A stretch of DNA of 64,000 bases. Source: Amyloporia xantha (Eukaryota > Basidiomycota > Agaricomycetes > Polyporales > Adustoporiaceae). Location of the stretch: the NCBI GenBank assembly GCA_036971615.1, contig JAYKKR010000026.1, positions 310,001 to 374,000 of the forward strand, read 5' to 3'. Shown one piece after another: positions 48,933 to 60,766 of this stretch (positions are counted from its first letter, which is position 1; every line of letters begins with the position of its first letter). A program made the position numbers and the translations under genes. The notes beneath the pieces were generated by a model, which made no database searches, was not told where the DNA came from, and was given only the letters and a program-made list of their open reading frames with translations.

Positions 48933-51900
48933 TCATCCTGGGTTAGGCCATAGCTGGGACATTGAAGATAACGAGGCCATCGGAGCCTGTAGGCCCTGTC
49001 CAGCACTCGGGATACGACTATGATGGACCGACCGAACGGGATATCCGGGTGGATATTGTTGGTGGAAGGCAGAAGTAGGCGCCGTCGAGTAAACCGGATC
49101 CGCATATGCCGAAGGAACACCAGTGCTGTACTGATGACTAGAGGATCCAGTAGTAGGTAAGTACGTAGTGTAGCCGTAGAGCTGGCTCGAATTCGGACTG
49201 GGCAGCCCTTGTGACCGTCCCATAGGCAGAGTCTGAGATGGCGTCCTCTGGTGTCCATTAATCGGGAGAGACGGCTGCTGAATGATCCTTGTAGGCACAG
49301 CAGCGTCCAACATATGATTTGAGGACCTCTGGGATGCGTAAGACCCTTGTGAGAAGTTGTAAGATGATTGGGATGGGTAGTGAGAAGGGGAAGTCCCTGC
49401 TGCTGCCCTGGACAATCTAAAAGCATCACCGTCGTGAGCAGTCGACCAAATAGAGCCTAGACTTCCTGAGGTCGGCGAGCCAAAGAGCAGCTGAGGCTGG
49501 GGGGCGGACGGAACCCGCTGATGGCCGTTCGGCCGTTGCAGTCCTTTCAGAAGATCCTCCGCAGTGGTCACAAGAGGTTTGCTGGCCATAGATGGGGTCC
49601 TGTCAAGCGCTGTCGGTAGAGTAGACGGCGGATTGGGGGCCATGTTGCGAGGACTGAGGGGAGGAGCAAAAGATAATGGCGCATTGAAACGACTAGGAGA
49701 AACCTGAAGTACAGGCGATTGTCCAGTATTACGAGGTGACGCGCTGATGGATGTTTCGTTAGGCTGAGCATCCAATAACATGACAAGAACGTACCTGGGG
49801 TTCCAAACAATCTCGTCTTCTTGCTCGTCTTCTTCTTCCTCGCTCTCCGAATGATCCAAAACTTCACGGAAAGCGTCGTTCACAGGATCGTCATCTGTCC
49901 GCGATGTCTCCGTCATGCCGTCATCCTCAATCTCAGCCATAGCATGATCCGGAGAATCCACACGCCTAACAAAGGACTCAACGACCCGCTGTTCGTTCGT
50001 GGAGGTATGCTTGACACCGCCAAGCTGGGCACTTGTACCATCTGGTGCTGGTTGCAAGACTACCGGCTCGTCCGTTGCAGAGCGGCTGAGCAGAAAGCAA
50101 TCGTCAGTCAAGGTTACCGGAGTTCCCTGTAGACCGGTCAGCAACTAGAAAGTCAGTGAAACCGTCACGATGACAGAGACTGGGACCCACTTCTGCGCTT
50201 GCTACAACCCGGGCATCTGTGAGTAAATCATATATCCGCATCAACTGCTCTACGTTGGGGTGCACCTCTTCCCGGCTAGATATTTCACTCTGGACAACGG
50301 CGGCCCTGTCAGAGCTCCCTGTTCGCACCTCAACCGACGTGAATAATTTCAGCGGTAAAAATCCCGCCAACTCTACATCTTCCTCCAAGGGTACACCTAG
50401 AGCGGGCAGCTTTTCGAGAGGAAACGTGCGCTGAAGTGCACTCGAAAACTGCGCATAGGTGCTCCAGAATTCCTGCAGCCCTAACAATGGACACAGTAGA
50501 CCCGGCACAGCGCGCGCCCCTGTCTCGTCTTATTTCCATGCTCTGGGATGTGTCAAGGCTATTGGAACGCCCTCCATCGGTTCCAGGCTGCGCCTCAGCT
50601 TGAATAATGTACTTGAGGTTGGCGCGCATCCACTTGCTCGCCAAGCGGAGCGCCGGTAAAGTGCGACGAAACGTCGCGGTGATGTTCTGGGCTAGGTCGT
50701 GTTCCGCAGCATCTTCAGGTGCTTCCGCAATCTCGACGATACCGACCTCGAGGAGGACGCGATGTAGAGAAAGCAGATGAGTAGCGATGTGCGACTCGAC
50801 GGACGCCCCCGATGCAGCTGACGGCACTTTGTGGCTTGACGAGCGGCTGCCGGACATAGAATGATGAGTCGAGCGATGCCTCCATAACGCGCCCTGTGCC
50901 ATAATCACAACTTTCCAGATCATATCTGGGGGAATCACACGATCGGCCACTAGACCCTTGAATTCGACCGTCACTTTCTCCAGAAGGGCAGCCATCTGGG
51001 ATGCTTCTCTGTAGACCGAGATGAGCAGGGGAACACATGCGACTAGAGAATTGAACTCACTCGTCTCCCTTTGGCTGAGACTGAAGTAGCGCATGAAGGA
51101 CGATCAGCTTTTCCTTGAATGACCCAACTCTCAGACGAGGGATCATCGGAGTAGTCCCGTTCGCCTCTGCATCTCGATCTCGATGTCTCCATGCATCCAA
51201 AGCTCTGCTCAGGGTCATCTGCATGTTCCCAGCCGCCGCATCATACGGCGTACGTACGCACAGAGCGCGGTAGTACTGTACGAGTGCGGTAAATGTGTCT
51301 TTTTGGTACAGCGCCAGAATTGCGAGCCCGTGCGACGGGTTTCCCTCGTGCGGCAACAGAAGCCGCGCTTGCTCGTAGCATTGCGCCGCCTTGTCGTAAT
51401 TCCGCATCCGCGAAGCCACCGCCGGCGCTGACCCTGCTCCTGCCGCTCCTGATCCGCCGCGTCGGCCACGTCCACCCCGCCCCTGGGAAGCCGCAGCTGG
51501 CGGCCCATCTTCGTGTCCCGCACGCGGACGCCCACCTGCCTCGTTGTATTGCTCCTTATACCGCTCAAGGTCGCCTAGGTGCACCAGTGCCTTGCTCAGG
51601 ACCGCCATCTTGCTCTGACGCTGCACGGCTGTCGCGGACGCAGCTTCGGGCAGTACACCATCTGCTTCGGGAGGAAACTGATGATGGTTGCGTCTGGAAG
51701 TCGTACCCTCCATAGGTGCAAGATCAGATGGCGCGGCTGGTCCCTCGTCGATGCTTAGCGAGGCAAGAGCGCGCTGGGCATCGTCGAGCGCAAAGAAGCG
51801 GCGGAGGCGGCCAATGAGCAGAATCCAGAATTTTTCCTCTTCGGATAAGAATTGACGGAAGCGCTGGAGAAGCTTACGATGTTCGGTAACACGCTGCTGT

Positions 51901-52300
51901 CCAGCCGTCTGGCGCGGTGCTTGCTGCTGTTGATGGGGCGAGCCGTAAATGGCGCGGTCGAGCTTGCTAATGCGGTCCTTGTATCTCGAAATGAATTGGT
52001 AGGACGTCGCCATCCACAGATGATTCTCGACATCTCTGGATTCTGTCGCGTATGGGTGTTTGAAAAGTAGGCGCAGGTATTCTCGCCTCAGACTAGTGAT
52101 CGATGAGGAGAGGAGGGGGAAGACAATCACATAGCGCACCTCTTTCTCTGAAATTCTACCTCTTTGTCTCCTGGTTCCTTCGTTTCGAGCAATTTTTTCA
52201 ATCCTTGCTGGAGGCCATGAGCCTCCCTGCAGGAGTTCAGCGGCAAGTTCACAGAGAGAATACGAACGCACCGTGCAATGTGGGCTGCTTCTTCTGACAT
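48933..52300 (-). CDS. Est1/Smg7-like protein (nonsense-mediated decay or telomere)
   Basis: Member of the Est1/SMG5-7 family: a 14-3-3-like TPR domain followed by an alpha-helical Est1 DNA/RNA-binding domain. The start is MSEEAAHIAR, joined across a 45-bp intron to EAHGLQQGLKKLLETKEPGD. Then KEVEFQRK-SLRREYLRLLF crosses a second intron, followed by KHPYATESRDVENHLWMATS. The TPR-like core includes YDKAAQCYEQARLLLPHEGN and PSHGLAILALYQKDTFTALV. QYYRALCVRTPYDAAAGNM continues it, and a Gly/Arg-rich loop (GRGGRGRRGG) interrupts it. The helical half has LQEFWSTYAQFSSALQRTFP and LTDDCFLLSR. The C-terminus is acidic (DHSESEEEEDEQEDEIVWNP) then a long Ser/Pro/Gln-rich disordered tail. I cannot distinguish NMD from telomerase function by sequence. 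Confidence 0.86.
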
Positions 52301-53077
52301 TCCTAATATGCTAAAGCTTCATTCTGGAAAACGGTGGGGGTCTGAAGTAAGAGACAACGTTGGCGGTCGTTGTAGGCGGCGAAGGCGAGATACGCGCCCA
52401 CTGTCACTTCAGACCACACGTTTCACTGCTTTTCCCAAGGCTTCACCACGCTGCAACCCTTTTGGTCAATAAGCTTTGAAGCAATACCGTCATCTTGATA
52501 TCTGAACTCACCGCATTTGAAGTGACTTCCCACTTTTGAATCACAGTTCACGGAGATGGGCGTACAATTTGAAGACGAGATATTGAATAAGCGCTCACAA
52601 ATCGCTAGCGCATATCAAGCATATCTTATCCCCCCTCCTCCCTTCAATTCCGAGTCGCAAGAATTTATGATATAGAGAGCTATCCACGGGTTGCAAGCCT
52701 TCATCTCCCTAATGGTTACAAGCAATGCTTATGTATATAGATCCAATGCTCGAGATTCTTAAGCATCACTGTGCATCTGAATCTGATACACCTCTCCCAT
52801 CTCAGATATCCGACGGAACCTTTCCAGTGTCAATGCGTCGAAATTCAACACGATCGTCTTGTGGTCAAGAAATCGAATTACAGACTGTTAAGTAATGCCT
52901 TTTTGGTTGTTATACTTACGGTCAATGATGATCGCGCACCGCCAGTCCGGGCAACACAGGGAGGGAGCTATTCTTAGGAATATGATTCTATGTTCAGCGA
53001 GTGAAGATCTACTGCGTACACATGAAACACGGAAGTGTTGGTCGTATCAGACTGCTGGGGCAGTTCCCTAGATGTAG
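52301..53077. other. Gene-free stretch
   Basis: About 0.8 kb upstream of the Est1/Smg7 gene and downstream of a possible small gene. No feature seen. Confidence 0.5.
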
Positions 53078-53506
53078 CTACGACGACGAAACTGATATTC
53101 TTGACACTTTACGCATTGGATATCCTGTTGATGTCATTCTGCGTAGTATGGGAAACATATGATCTACTTACGAGAAGTAGGGCCCTTTGGCTCGCGTTTC
53201 ATTTATGAACTCACTTTTCCTTCGACGAGGGAACCTATGAGCGTTCGATTGCGTATATATGTGAGCAAAATCTGGCAGTTAGAGTAGTTTTCGGGAGAGC
53301 TCACAGGTGACAATACATTGTCCACTTCCTTCTCCGGACCCTTGACAAAGCGGATAATGTCGACACAGATCTCCTCAGGATGAGTTATACGACATATCTA
53401 TAGGAAATATAAGCCCACGTAGGTAAGGTCACCAGGATTTCTCGACGTTGTCCATCATTCGACGAGGCTGAGAAATACTTACGACACATATGAGCCAGCG
53501 TCGCAT
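53078..53506 (-). CDS. Possible 65-aa protein built from short exons
   Basis: A tentative model too short to show as one reading frame. Exons 53506-53483, 53397-53305, 53234-53215 and 53138-53078 join in phase with donors GTAAGT, GTGAGC and GTGAGT. They give MRRWLICV, ICRITHPEEICVDIIRFVKG, PEKEVDNVLSP, VPSSKEK and MTSTGYPMRKVSRISVSSS. The second exon looks strongly protein-like, with an amphipathic helix and balanced charges. I know no family for it. An upstream exon may be missing. It follows the KPWE-motif gene on the same strand. Confidence 0.4.
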
Positions 53507-53747
53507 CTGGTTATGTCGGCGACTGCTTCATCAGAGAGTAGACGTTCCACTTAGCACAAAATACAATAGGTATCGACCAGAATCATCATAGGGCGCGAGA
53601 GCGGATTTACATACATTGTGACGGAAGGTCAGAGCATTCGAGTGTCCATAATACACGGAAGTCCAGCACCGAGTCCAGTGAGTATGTGAGACAGATAAAA
53701 TTCTGTGCATCAGTGTCATACATTATTGTTGCCATGGAATTCGCAGT

Positions 53748-54449
53748 CTACACGGCATTTCCGGGCTGAGTCACCTCCCAGGGCTTTTTACGCACCGCCG
53801 CTTTGGATTCACTAGGCGCAGCTGGCTGTTTATGGTCAGGAGTCAATGATCAATATTGAAGTAACGAAAAGGCACACATTTAGTTCATTGGGGATGGCAC
53901 GGTTATTGGGAATCTGATCGGTCTTCCCCTGCTGAATCAGCTCAGTGAGCTCGGCGAAGCTCAGAGTGCGAGTCTCGTTCTCGGCCCCCGTAGTTTGAAC
54001 CATGTTCGAGCTGGACGGTACGGTGGTTGCAGCGGTCGATTGCTGAGTTACACTTGCGTTCCCAGGAGCCGAAGGCAGTCTCTGCAAGACGTCATCGACC
54101 GCCACGGAGTGACCGGTAACCCTGCAGTTTCATAAGGTGAATTGACTTGTCAATTAGATGAAGTATTGGAGATGAGAACCCACCGATTGAAGTAGAATAT
54201 TTCTGACCGACGCAGAATGTCTGCCTTCTCTTCCTCTGTCTTGCCATCTAATGCTCCGCTACGCACTATACCTGCGAGACCTTCCTTGCTTGCAAATCGC
54301 TCGTTTCAGCCACCTCAAGTAAAGAACCAATGTACAATGCACACTTGATATACAGCGTCGGTTGCAAAGGGAAAGGTCAAGAACAGAGAAACCGGATCGG
54401 CGACATCATTACTGTTTGAACTGGAGGTTGAGAAGTCTAGTGTCGCCAT
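53748..54449 (-). CDS. KPWE-motif peroxisomal protein (Pex39/Pex14-related)
   Basis: Four exons (54449-54345, 54284-54184, 54121-53878, 53825-53748) give 175 aa. The N-terminal part reads MATLDFSTSSS, then VSLFLTFPFATDAVYQ-EGLAG and EEKADILRRSEIFYFNRVTG. The C-terminal half holds RTLSFAELTELIQQGKTDQIP, then a linker, and RKKPWEVTQPGNAV. An SFxELxxLIQxGK helix followed by a terminal KPWE defines the KPWE domain found in fungal Pex14-like proteins and in Pex39, a factor for PTS2-protein import into peroxisomes. The assignment rests on these two motifs only. The N-terminal region does not resemble anything I can name. All introns are GT-AG and in phase. Confidence 0.72.
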
Positions 54450-55460
54450 GCAGACTATGCAGTCGACTGAAGCAAATATAAGTTTCGAGCTTGCGTCCAA
54501 TATATAGGAGGTTCCTAGACAACACTGCTGCAAGGAGTACAGTATTGTTGATGTAACTTTATCGACTCTCGCCGACAAGGCGTGTGGATTGGAGTACTTA
54601 CTTGATACTCACGAGACAGCACGAGACGCGATCAATAGTAGCCGGCTGCAGGTTCAGCTAGCGCCCACTGCCTGTAATCTCGGAACTATAGTAATATTTT
54701 ACACATTCATACAAGTACTCTGCATTGAGTTCGAGTCTATGGATTTTGTCTGATGCAGATAAGTCATGCATACACGAAGCAGCTATATTTTCCTGACTTG
54801 TAATCATCTCGCTTACGAGAATCGATATTCTTAAATAACAGGACCTGATAGCAATTTTCACTGGCTCGGGTGGAAAGTCTGACTGATCAACGGCGCTCGC
54901 ACCTGCACAAGAGGATCAACTGGCAAATATGTATACGATCGCCTAGACTGCATTTGATTGTCGCCCTGCAGACAGCAGCAAACTCTGGAGTTTTTTCAGC
55001 TAACATGAAATACGCGTTGGACTGTCGCATGATTAATATTGTGATATGGGTGTTTGAATTCAGTGCAAGAGGTAAGCATGGTCACTTGATCATGATTCCT
55101 CCAATATCGTATCGCCATCATCCAGACTTGGCCTTCTTACTGACGAAAACGCCATGACAATGCTCCCGTGGACTTAATGAGGTGGCAGGTTGCTTACTGA
55201 TGAAGGTATGGTATCTATCGTATCAATCTGGGTTCTGTCCATGTTCAGGAACAGTGACAGGCTGTGTGCATCTGGCCTGCCAAAGACCAGGTCAAATCAT
55301 GCAGAGCGACAAAAAGCCGCCAGGGCATCTGAACAAATGGGGATCACAATGTACCTTTCGGAAATACTTCCCGACATCTCTCCTTAAAAGCCAACACAGG
55401 CTGACAGTAAACGCACAGTGCGAACCTTCATCTGACATTCCGCGCAAGTACAAATACGAC
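54450..55460. other. Gene-free stretch
   Basis: About 1 kb between divergent genes. No supported gene or repeat. Confidence 0.55.
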
Positions 55461-55870
55461 ATGCAGCTCGCTTTGGTGTTTACATTACTCCTTTCTGTCG
55501 CCACTATTGGAGTGAAGGGTTTAGCCATACCTAGCGACGGTATGCTTCATTCTAATGCGTCCTTCCACGGTACTAACAACTCTTATAGAATTAATGCGCA
55601 AGGCTGGTACAATCGGCATCGTCAGTATGACTCTTCAAGGAAACGGACGAACTGCTAATAGAGAGCATTCTTCTGTAGTATGATCACAGCAGGCGCGAAA
55701 ACTCGACTCCAGACTCCATCTGCATCGAGGACCCTCAGAACGGGATAGTATGTCTCAAATATCATCGTCGCCGTGACGCGGAGGAACAGCCCGCGTCAGA
55801 TGCCATCTGCATTGGCGACCCGGAGTACGGAATATGTCTCAAGTACCGTCGCCGTAAATTTGAGGAATAG
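55461..55870 (+). CDS. Small secreted protein with duplicated Cys/dibasic motif
   Basis: Three exons (55461-55539, 55589-55620, 55679-55870) sum to 303 nt, 100 aa, phases closing exactly. A signal peptide (MQLALVFTLLLSVATIGVKG-LA) is followed by a short Arg/Lys-containing leader. Two tandem copies of one motif come next: SICIEDPQNGIVCLKYHRRR and AICIGDPEYGICLKYRRRK, each with two Cys about ten residues apart and ending in an Arg run, then an acidic DAEE or FEE. The copies are also similar at the DNA level (from about 55712 and 55798). Arg-Arg after each unit would suit Kex2 cleavage, so this may be a precursor yielding small disulfide peptides. It could equally be an effector-like small secreted protein. 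Family unknown. Confidence 0.68.
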
Positions 55871-56774
55871 GTGATGATAGGCGACACTTTCGACAGGAGT
55901 ATAAAGCTCATAAATGGTAACTATCTACCATACCCTCATTTAACACCGGAATGTTCACAAGAGACCACTTTGCAGCTGTCTTTGTCGCTTCGCCCGTGTA
56001 TTCACACGATTTTATCATAATGCATTCCTATTCCTTTATTCCGCATTGTGTATTGCTTCATCGCTGTAGCGTTGCGTGTTGCATGGCCGGAAAATCTCAT
56101 CCTCACTGTGCAGCTATTTCTCCTGTAGCGAGGTGTTCCGCCTTCATCCCCAGGCTCGACAGCTCCTTTATATGACGAGCAAATTTGTGAATTATTTTCT
56201 GGAGTATAAGACGGGTGCTGACTGAGGTACTCTTTCTGAGACTCCTATTTACATTATTTCCTGGATTTTTTCGACCTTTACGCAAGGAAAGTGTTGTGGT
56301 TTGAACCGTAGTTCCAAGTGGTGTACGCTCGTTCGGGTAACTCAAACCTCAGGTCATCTTTTCCAGGGTTTCACCAGATCCTTAGAGCTTGGATACATTC
56401 ACCAAGACACTCTGCCCGCGCCGGTCTGTATGTCAGGGAATTCAAGTTGACCAAGCACTGAGGCCTAAGGGATAATGTTGCTCAAAATTAAGGTCAGTAC
56501 TTATTCCAATTTTGACTGCATATGTATGCCAGACGTCTTTGTTATGTGTCTGCATTATTGCTTAAGGGACTTCGGTTCTATTCTTTTCTCTTCGGAACGA
56601 TGTCGATCGAGAATCAATACTAACGGGACAATGCAGCACGATCACGTGACTGATGTGAGCGCGTTTGACAGTAAGTGGCTGAAGCGAAGTTCGTTTCCTG
56701 GTCTGCTCTTACTCAGTGGAATTGTATCCTGACATCGTCAAATTTTATCTCTGTTACACGCGACATCTGACATA
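55871..56774. other. Gene-free stretch
   Basis: About 0.9 kb, with only short frames and no named feature. Confidence 0.5.
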
Positions 56775-59535
56775 ATGTCAAGCTCCTCCACCATTGGAAA
56801 TTCCTTTATCTATTCATCGAACAGGGCAGGGCGCGGGCTCAGACATGCTTCACGACAGGATGAGCCGAAGGGACATGTGTTCACAAGCCGGATAGGTTGC
56901 AAAATCAACGTCTTTCACGATAGACTCGAGCGTTATCTCGAGGAAATACGTTCCAAACCATGTAGGATCTGGACATTCTACTTTGCCACTGCCCGAGGAC
57001 ACCTTCGACCATACACGGGCACCAGAAGAGGATACAAGTCTCGGCACGCGTCTTGTATGTTGAAATGAGTCGTCGTATTCTATTTGAACTCAAATGACGG
57101 TGATCTAGGTAATTGGACTACGGAAGCTAGTGCGAGACTTTCCCGATAGGAAGCGACTAGCCTTCGCCAGAAATGGGGCCAATTCCATAGAGCTCCCGTA
57201 CAAGTTGTGCGATCATGAACGACACAGAACACAGCCCACCGTCATTGCATCTCTTCCTGGCAAAGGTCCTGGATCTTTGTCCCTGCCGGATTGGAGAAAC
57301 ATCTCCCTAGTCTTCGACGTCATGCCGCGGGACGAGGATGATCCTGTTGGAAAACATAGTCGAGCACACGAGGAGACGCTTAATCGACTGTCGAAGAATG
57401 CGCGAAATATCCTGATCTCGCAGAGCCGACTGTTTGTGTTTGTCGTGGGTGTCTACGGGTCTGTCGCGAGGATCTTTCGGTTCGACCACACTGCCGCCAT
57501 TGTCTCGGAACCATTCAATTATGTCAACGAGCCTTCCGTTATGCAAAGCTTCCTCTGGCGATTTGTTCACCCAGTGGTGGATGCCAGTGTCGTTGTCGGT
57601 GCGGACCCGACTGTGCGAGTGCCGGACGAGCAGGACATCCAATGGGCGGAAGAAGTGTTGGCGAAGAATGATAAGGGGCCACTTACACCCGAGGAACGCA
57701 GAGTGTGCAGATGGATGTCGATTCATGAGCCAGGTGGACGCTCAGTGACGTGCTTCGCCTTTCGGCTGCGATACATCAATCCGCATCTCTTCTCCCGCGC
57801 CTCAATGGTGTGGGAAGCACTGGAGGAAGGCAACACTGACGGGAATACTATCATCACCAAGGATTCGTGGAGGCTGCTCTCGCACCCGTCCGAGCTGCAT
57901 TTCTATACAGCGCTTCGCGCAAGTCTCCGCAGAGTTGCGTCTAAAGGCAATGAAGCCCGAAGCGGCCCGCACGAGGAATCCGCCGGTCAGTTTGGTATCA
58001 GCCAATTTATTGCCGGCGTAGATCTCGGTGCGGTTGAAGCTTCTCGTTTAGAGACTGACAGAACGCATTGTCCGACTCCTCCTTCAAGCGGTCAGTTCGA
58101 CCATCCCCTTGACGGTGCACGTACTCACTCTTCGTCAGTTTCCGGTTGCCATGTAGGATCTTCAACTGATAAGCAACGACATCCATCCCCGCTATCCCAT
58201 GTCTTTGGTCATCGGACCATGTCAGCGCAACTTCGCGACCCCACTTCGGTGAAATACTACGACCGGAGCCACATGCGTCTAGCAATTAGGACCGTCGGAA
58301 GACCGATATCACATTTCAAAAGCACAAGAGAACTGGTGGAAGCATTGCGAGATGCAATCAAAGGTGCGCCTCGTCTCTGACACCAACAAATCAGTTTTAT
58401 CTAATTAGAGGCCGGATACAGGGCATCATACTGCTTACAAGGCTGGTGTGATCCATCGGGACATTAGTGAAGGCAACGTGATGATCACCCGTGACGCCTC
58501 TTCCAAAGGCTTCATCGGGGACTTTGACTACAGCTTTAACTGGAGGCGATTCCTTCAGTCCCACAATCTAGAAGTCAGCCGAGATAGCTGGGAGACATAC
58601 GTCCGAAGAACGTATTGCTCAGAGAACGGCAAAGGCAGTCGAGCAGATTCGCCTCCCAGTGAAGACATTGCGCGATCTGATACGGAGACGATATCAAAGA
58701 CGCAGATCGTACGTGGAGCAAATCATCCTGCACGCACTCAATCTGATTCATTTGATGTCGTTAGGGGACATTGTATTTTATGGCGATTGAAATCCTGGAA
58801 GGCAATGCTATGCATGAAGCCCGTCACGATCTAGAATCGTTCTACTGGCTTTTGGTCTGGCTTGTGCTTCATCACACAGAGCATGATCATCCGAAGGGAA
58901 GGCTAGCAGGCACAACGCTGTTCTCTCCTGATTATGAAAACGGACGCTCCTTCCATAAGCGCGGTTGGCTGCTCAGGAATAGGCCTCTCTCCGTACCGGG
59001 AAATCGACCGCTGTCTTTCCTCCTCAAGGAATATAGTAAACTCTGTCGGTCAAACTGCTTGATGGGACCGAGGCTCCCTGTGGTCCCACTCACTCATGAA
59101 GCCGTCCTGGCAAAATTTGATGAAGCCCTCGCATGCCAAGACTGGCCCGTGGACGATGCTGCGCTCCCCAAGCCGTCACCTCAGCCTCAGGCCTCATCGA
59201 GCAAAACTCTGGGTGAGGAAACGTTGCCCGCTAGCGTCCAGGATGGAGTGAACGGACGAGCTCGGATCGACAGTGGGGCACACTTGCCTGACCGAGCAGG
59301 AAACATCACTCATCCAGCCGATCAGGCACCCGTACAAGATGCATTATCCACGGATGTCCAAAGTCTTGGCCGACATGGGGCGCATGTCGGCAAAAATGGA
59401 GAGCAGAGGCAAAGCTCCTGTCATGCGCCGCTAGGAATACCGCCTCAGAATAGGCTGAGTAGGAAGCGGGCTCGCGTCGACCTCGATGAAGAGCCTCTGT
59501 TGTCAAAACGAATGAGGAGAACGAACACGCTGTAA
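56775..59535 (+). CDS. FunK1 fungal-type protein kinase
   Basis: Member of the expanded FunK1 kinase family of basidiomycetes. The N-terminal part (MSSSSTIGNSFIYSSNRAGR ... VFHDRLERYLEEIRS) has unclear exon ends. Strong homology starts in VIGLRKLVRDFPDRKRLAF and continues through LPDWRNISLVFDVMPRDEDD, RLFVFVVGVYGSVARIFRFD, HTAAIVSEPFNYV and SFLWRFVHP. The catalytic lobe has GVIHRDISEGNVMI (HRD loop), GFIGDFDYSF (DFD in place of DFG, usual in this family), then GTLYFMAIEILEG and HEARHDLESFYWLLVWLVLH. The C-terminal tail is Ser/Pro-rich and ends with basic RKRARVDLDEEPLLSKRMRR, a possible nuclear signal. An intron joins DAIKG to HHTAYKAG, and another joins SKTQI to GTLYFMA. Substrates are unknown. 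Confidence 0.85.
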
Positions 59536-59765
59536 AGGCCGGCCTTTTGAATGTGATTTGAAGAAGTTCATTATTCTCTTGCCATATATTTCTCAATTGC
59601 TTCATCCATCCATCGGAGATGCTGTATCCCACTACATGCGTCGAACTACATTTCTTACACCTCTATGCTGTATTTTTGGGTAATACTTAATCTTCAACCC
59701 TGCTCTTGCCTCGCATTCATTCAATTCGAGATCGATCAATGCACGTCGGATAGACAGAATGCTTC
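59536..59765. other. Intergenic tail of the kinase gene
   Basis: Presumed 3' region of the kinase gene leading into the decayed 3' end of the UstYa-like pseudogene. No separate feature. Confidence 0.5.
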
Positions 59766-60260
59766 GACAAACGCGACGTATGAACAGTCTGACCATCGTG
59801 TTATCACAGCTATATCCGTATCACACATGATGTTCTGTCAAAGCGCTTTTCAAGCAATGATCCAGACGCACATTTAAGCCCTGAAGAACTTGAAGCGCTT
59901 GCCTATCCGGTGCCGCAGGCGTCCGATTTTGACCTGGAATGTCTCATCCTTGCGCGGTTCGTATTAGTAGTACCCGCGGTACGAGGATTTGAGTAACATA
60001 TTCTACAATGGAATTGGTGCGTCAAAACGTGCTCAACGATATATGCTTAAGCGGTATACGAAGACATACCACACAGGGCAGCTGACGGAATACCTCTAAG
60101 GAGCCTGAGCCTATGTATCCGCCATCTTCGTCTGGATACTCAACGAAGGAAGGAAGGTCTGTCCATTGCACCCATCTTGGTGAGCATGTCTTCAGTGAGA
60201 CGAGATGACCATTACTGTAGAGTCTATCCCATGCGTCGTCGACGGCGACATTAGGATGAC
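59766..60260 (-). pseudogene. Decayed UstYa-like (DUF3328) gene copy
   Basis: Minus-strand relic homologous to the UstYa-like gene at the right edge. Recognisable pieces: HPNVAVDDAWDRLYSNGHLV, a segment ending FRQLPCV, an intron with the same GTATGTCTTCG donor, NMLLKSSYRGYY then an in-frame stop and YEPRKDETFQV, and a DHCLK segment. Lesions: FHQLHC has become FRQLPC, so two His are lost; a stop (TAA) sits between YRGYY and YEPRK. The acceptor before DHCL is changed from TAG to TGG, and one base is inserted in the helix after DHC, shifting frame. Upstream parts beyond about 60260 could not be delimited. It stands divergent to the flavin monooxygenase gene. Confidence 0.82.
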
Positions 60261-60766
60261 CTCGATGCGGAGATTAGTGGATTAAGCTGTCGTTGAAATA
60301 ACTTCACGATACTCGATGCAGAGGGTACCAAAGCTGATGCGAATAGGACGATGCAAACATATCGGTCGCTGATACGCACTGTCGCCAGCTGCTCGCCACC
60401 GATCTTATCTGGCTTTCACCCGACCTGAATCTAGTGGCGACACCAAGACTATTGATGAGCATCTTGCGGCTGCACGATAACAGATGCCAGCAACTCTCTG
60501 CAACCTAGGGAATCGTTTAAAAACTACACTGGAAGGAACATAAGAACTTCTCCCAAAGTATCTTGGCTTTGCCAAGATCACCTTCATCGTTCGGGCCAAC
60601 AGCTGTGGCCGCTACACTGCGTTTCAAACATCGTCCTGATTCCTGCCATCACAGCGCTATCCCATATTCACTGATCCGTAAGCGATGGGTGCAGGGCGCC
60701 CCGACGAGTATTTATGTTTGTCAGGCCGTGCATATGTTCGCTCGTTCATTCACCTCAACTTGCAAC
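60261..60766. other. Upstream region of the monooxygenase gene
   Basis: Contains the lost 5' part of the pseudogene and the promoter of the monooxygenase gene. The reading frame is open upstream of the chosen monooxygenase Met but shows no homology. Confidence 0.45.
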
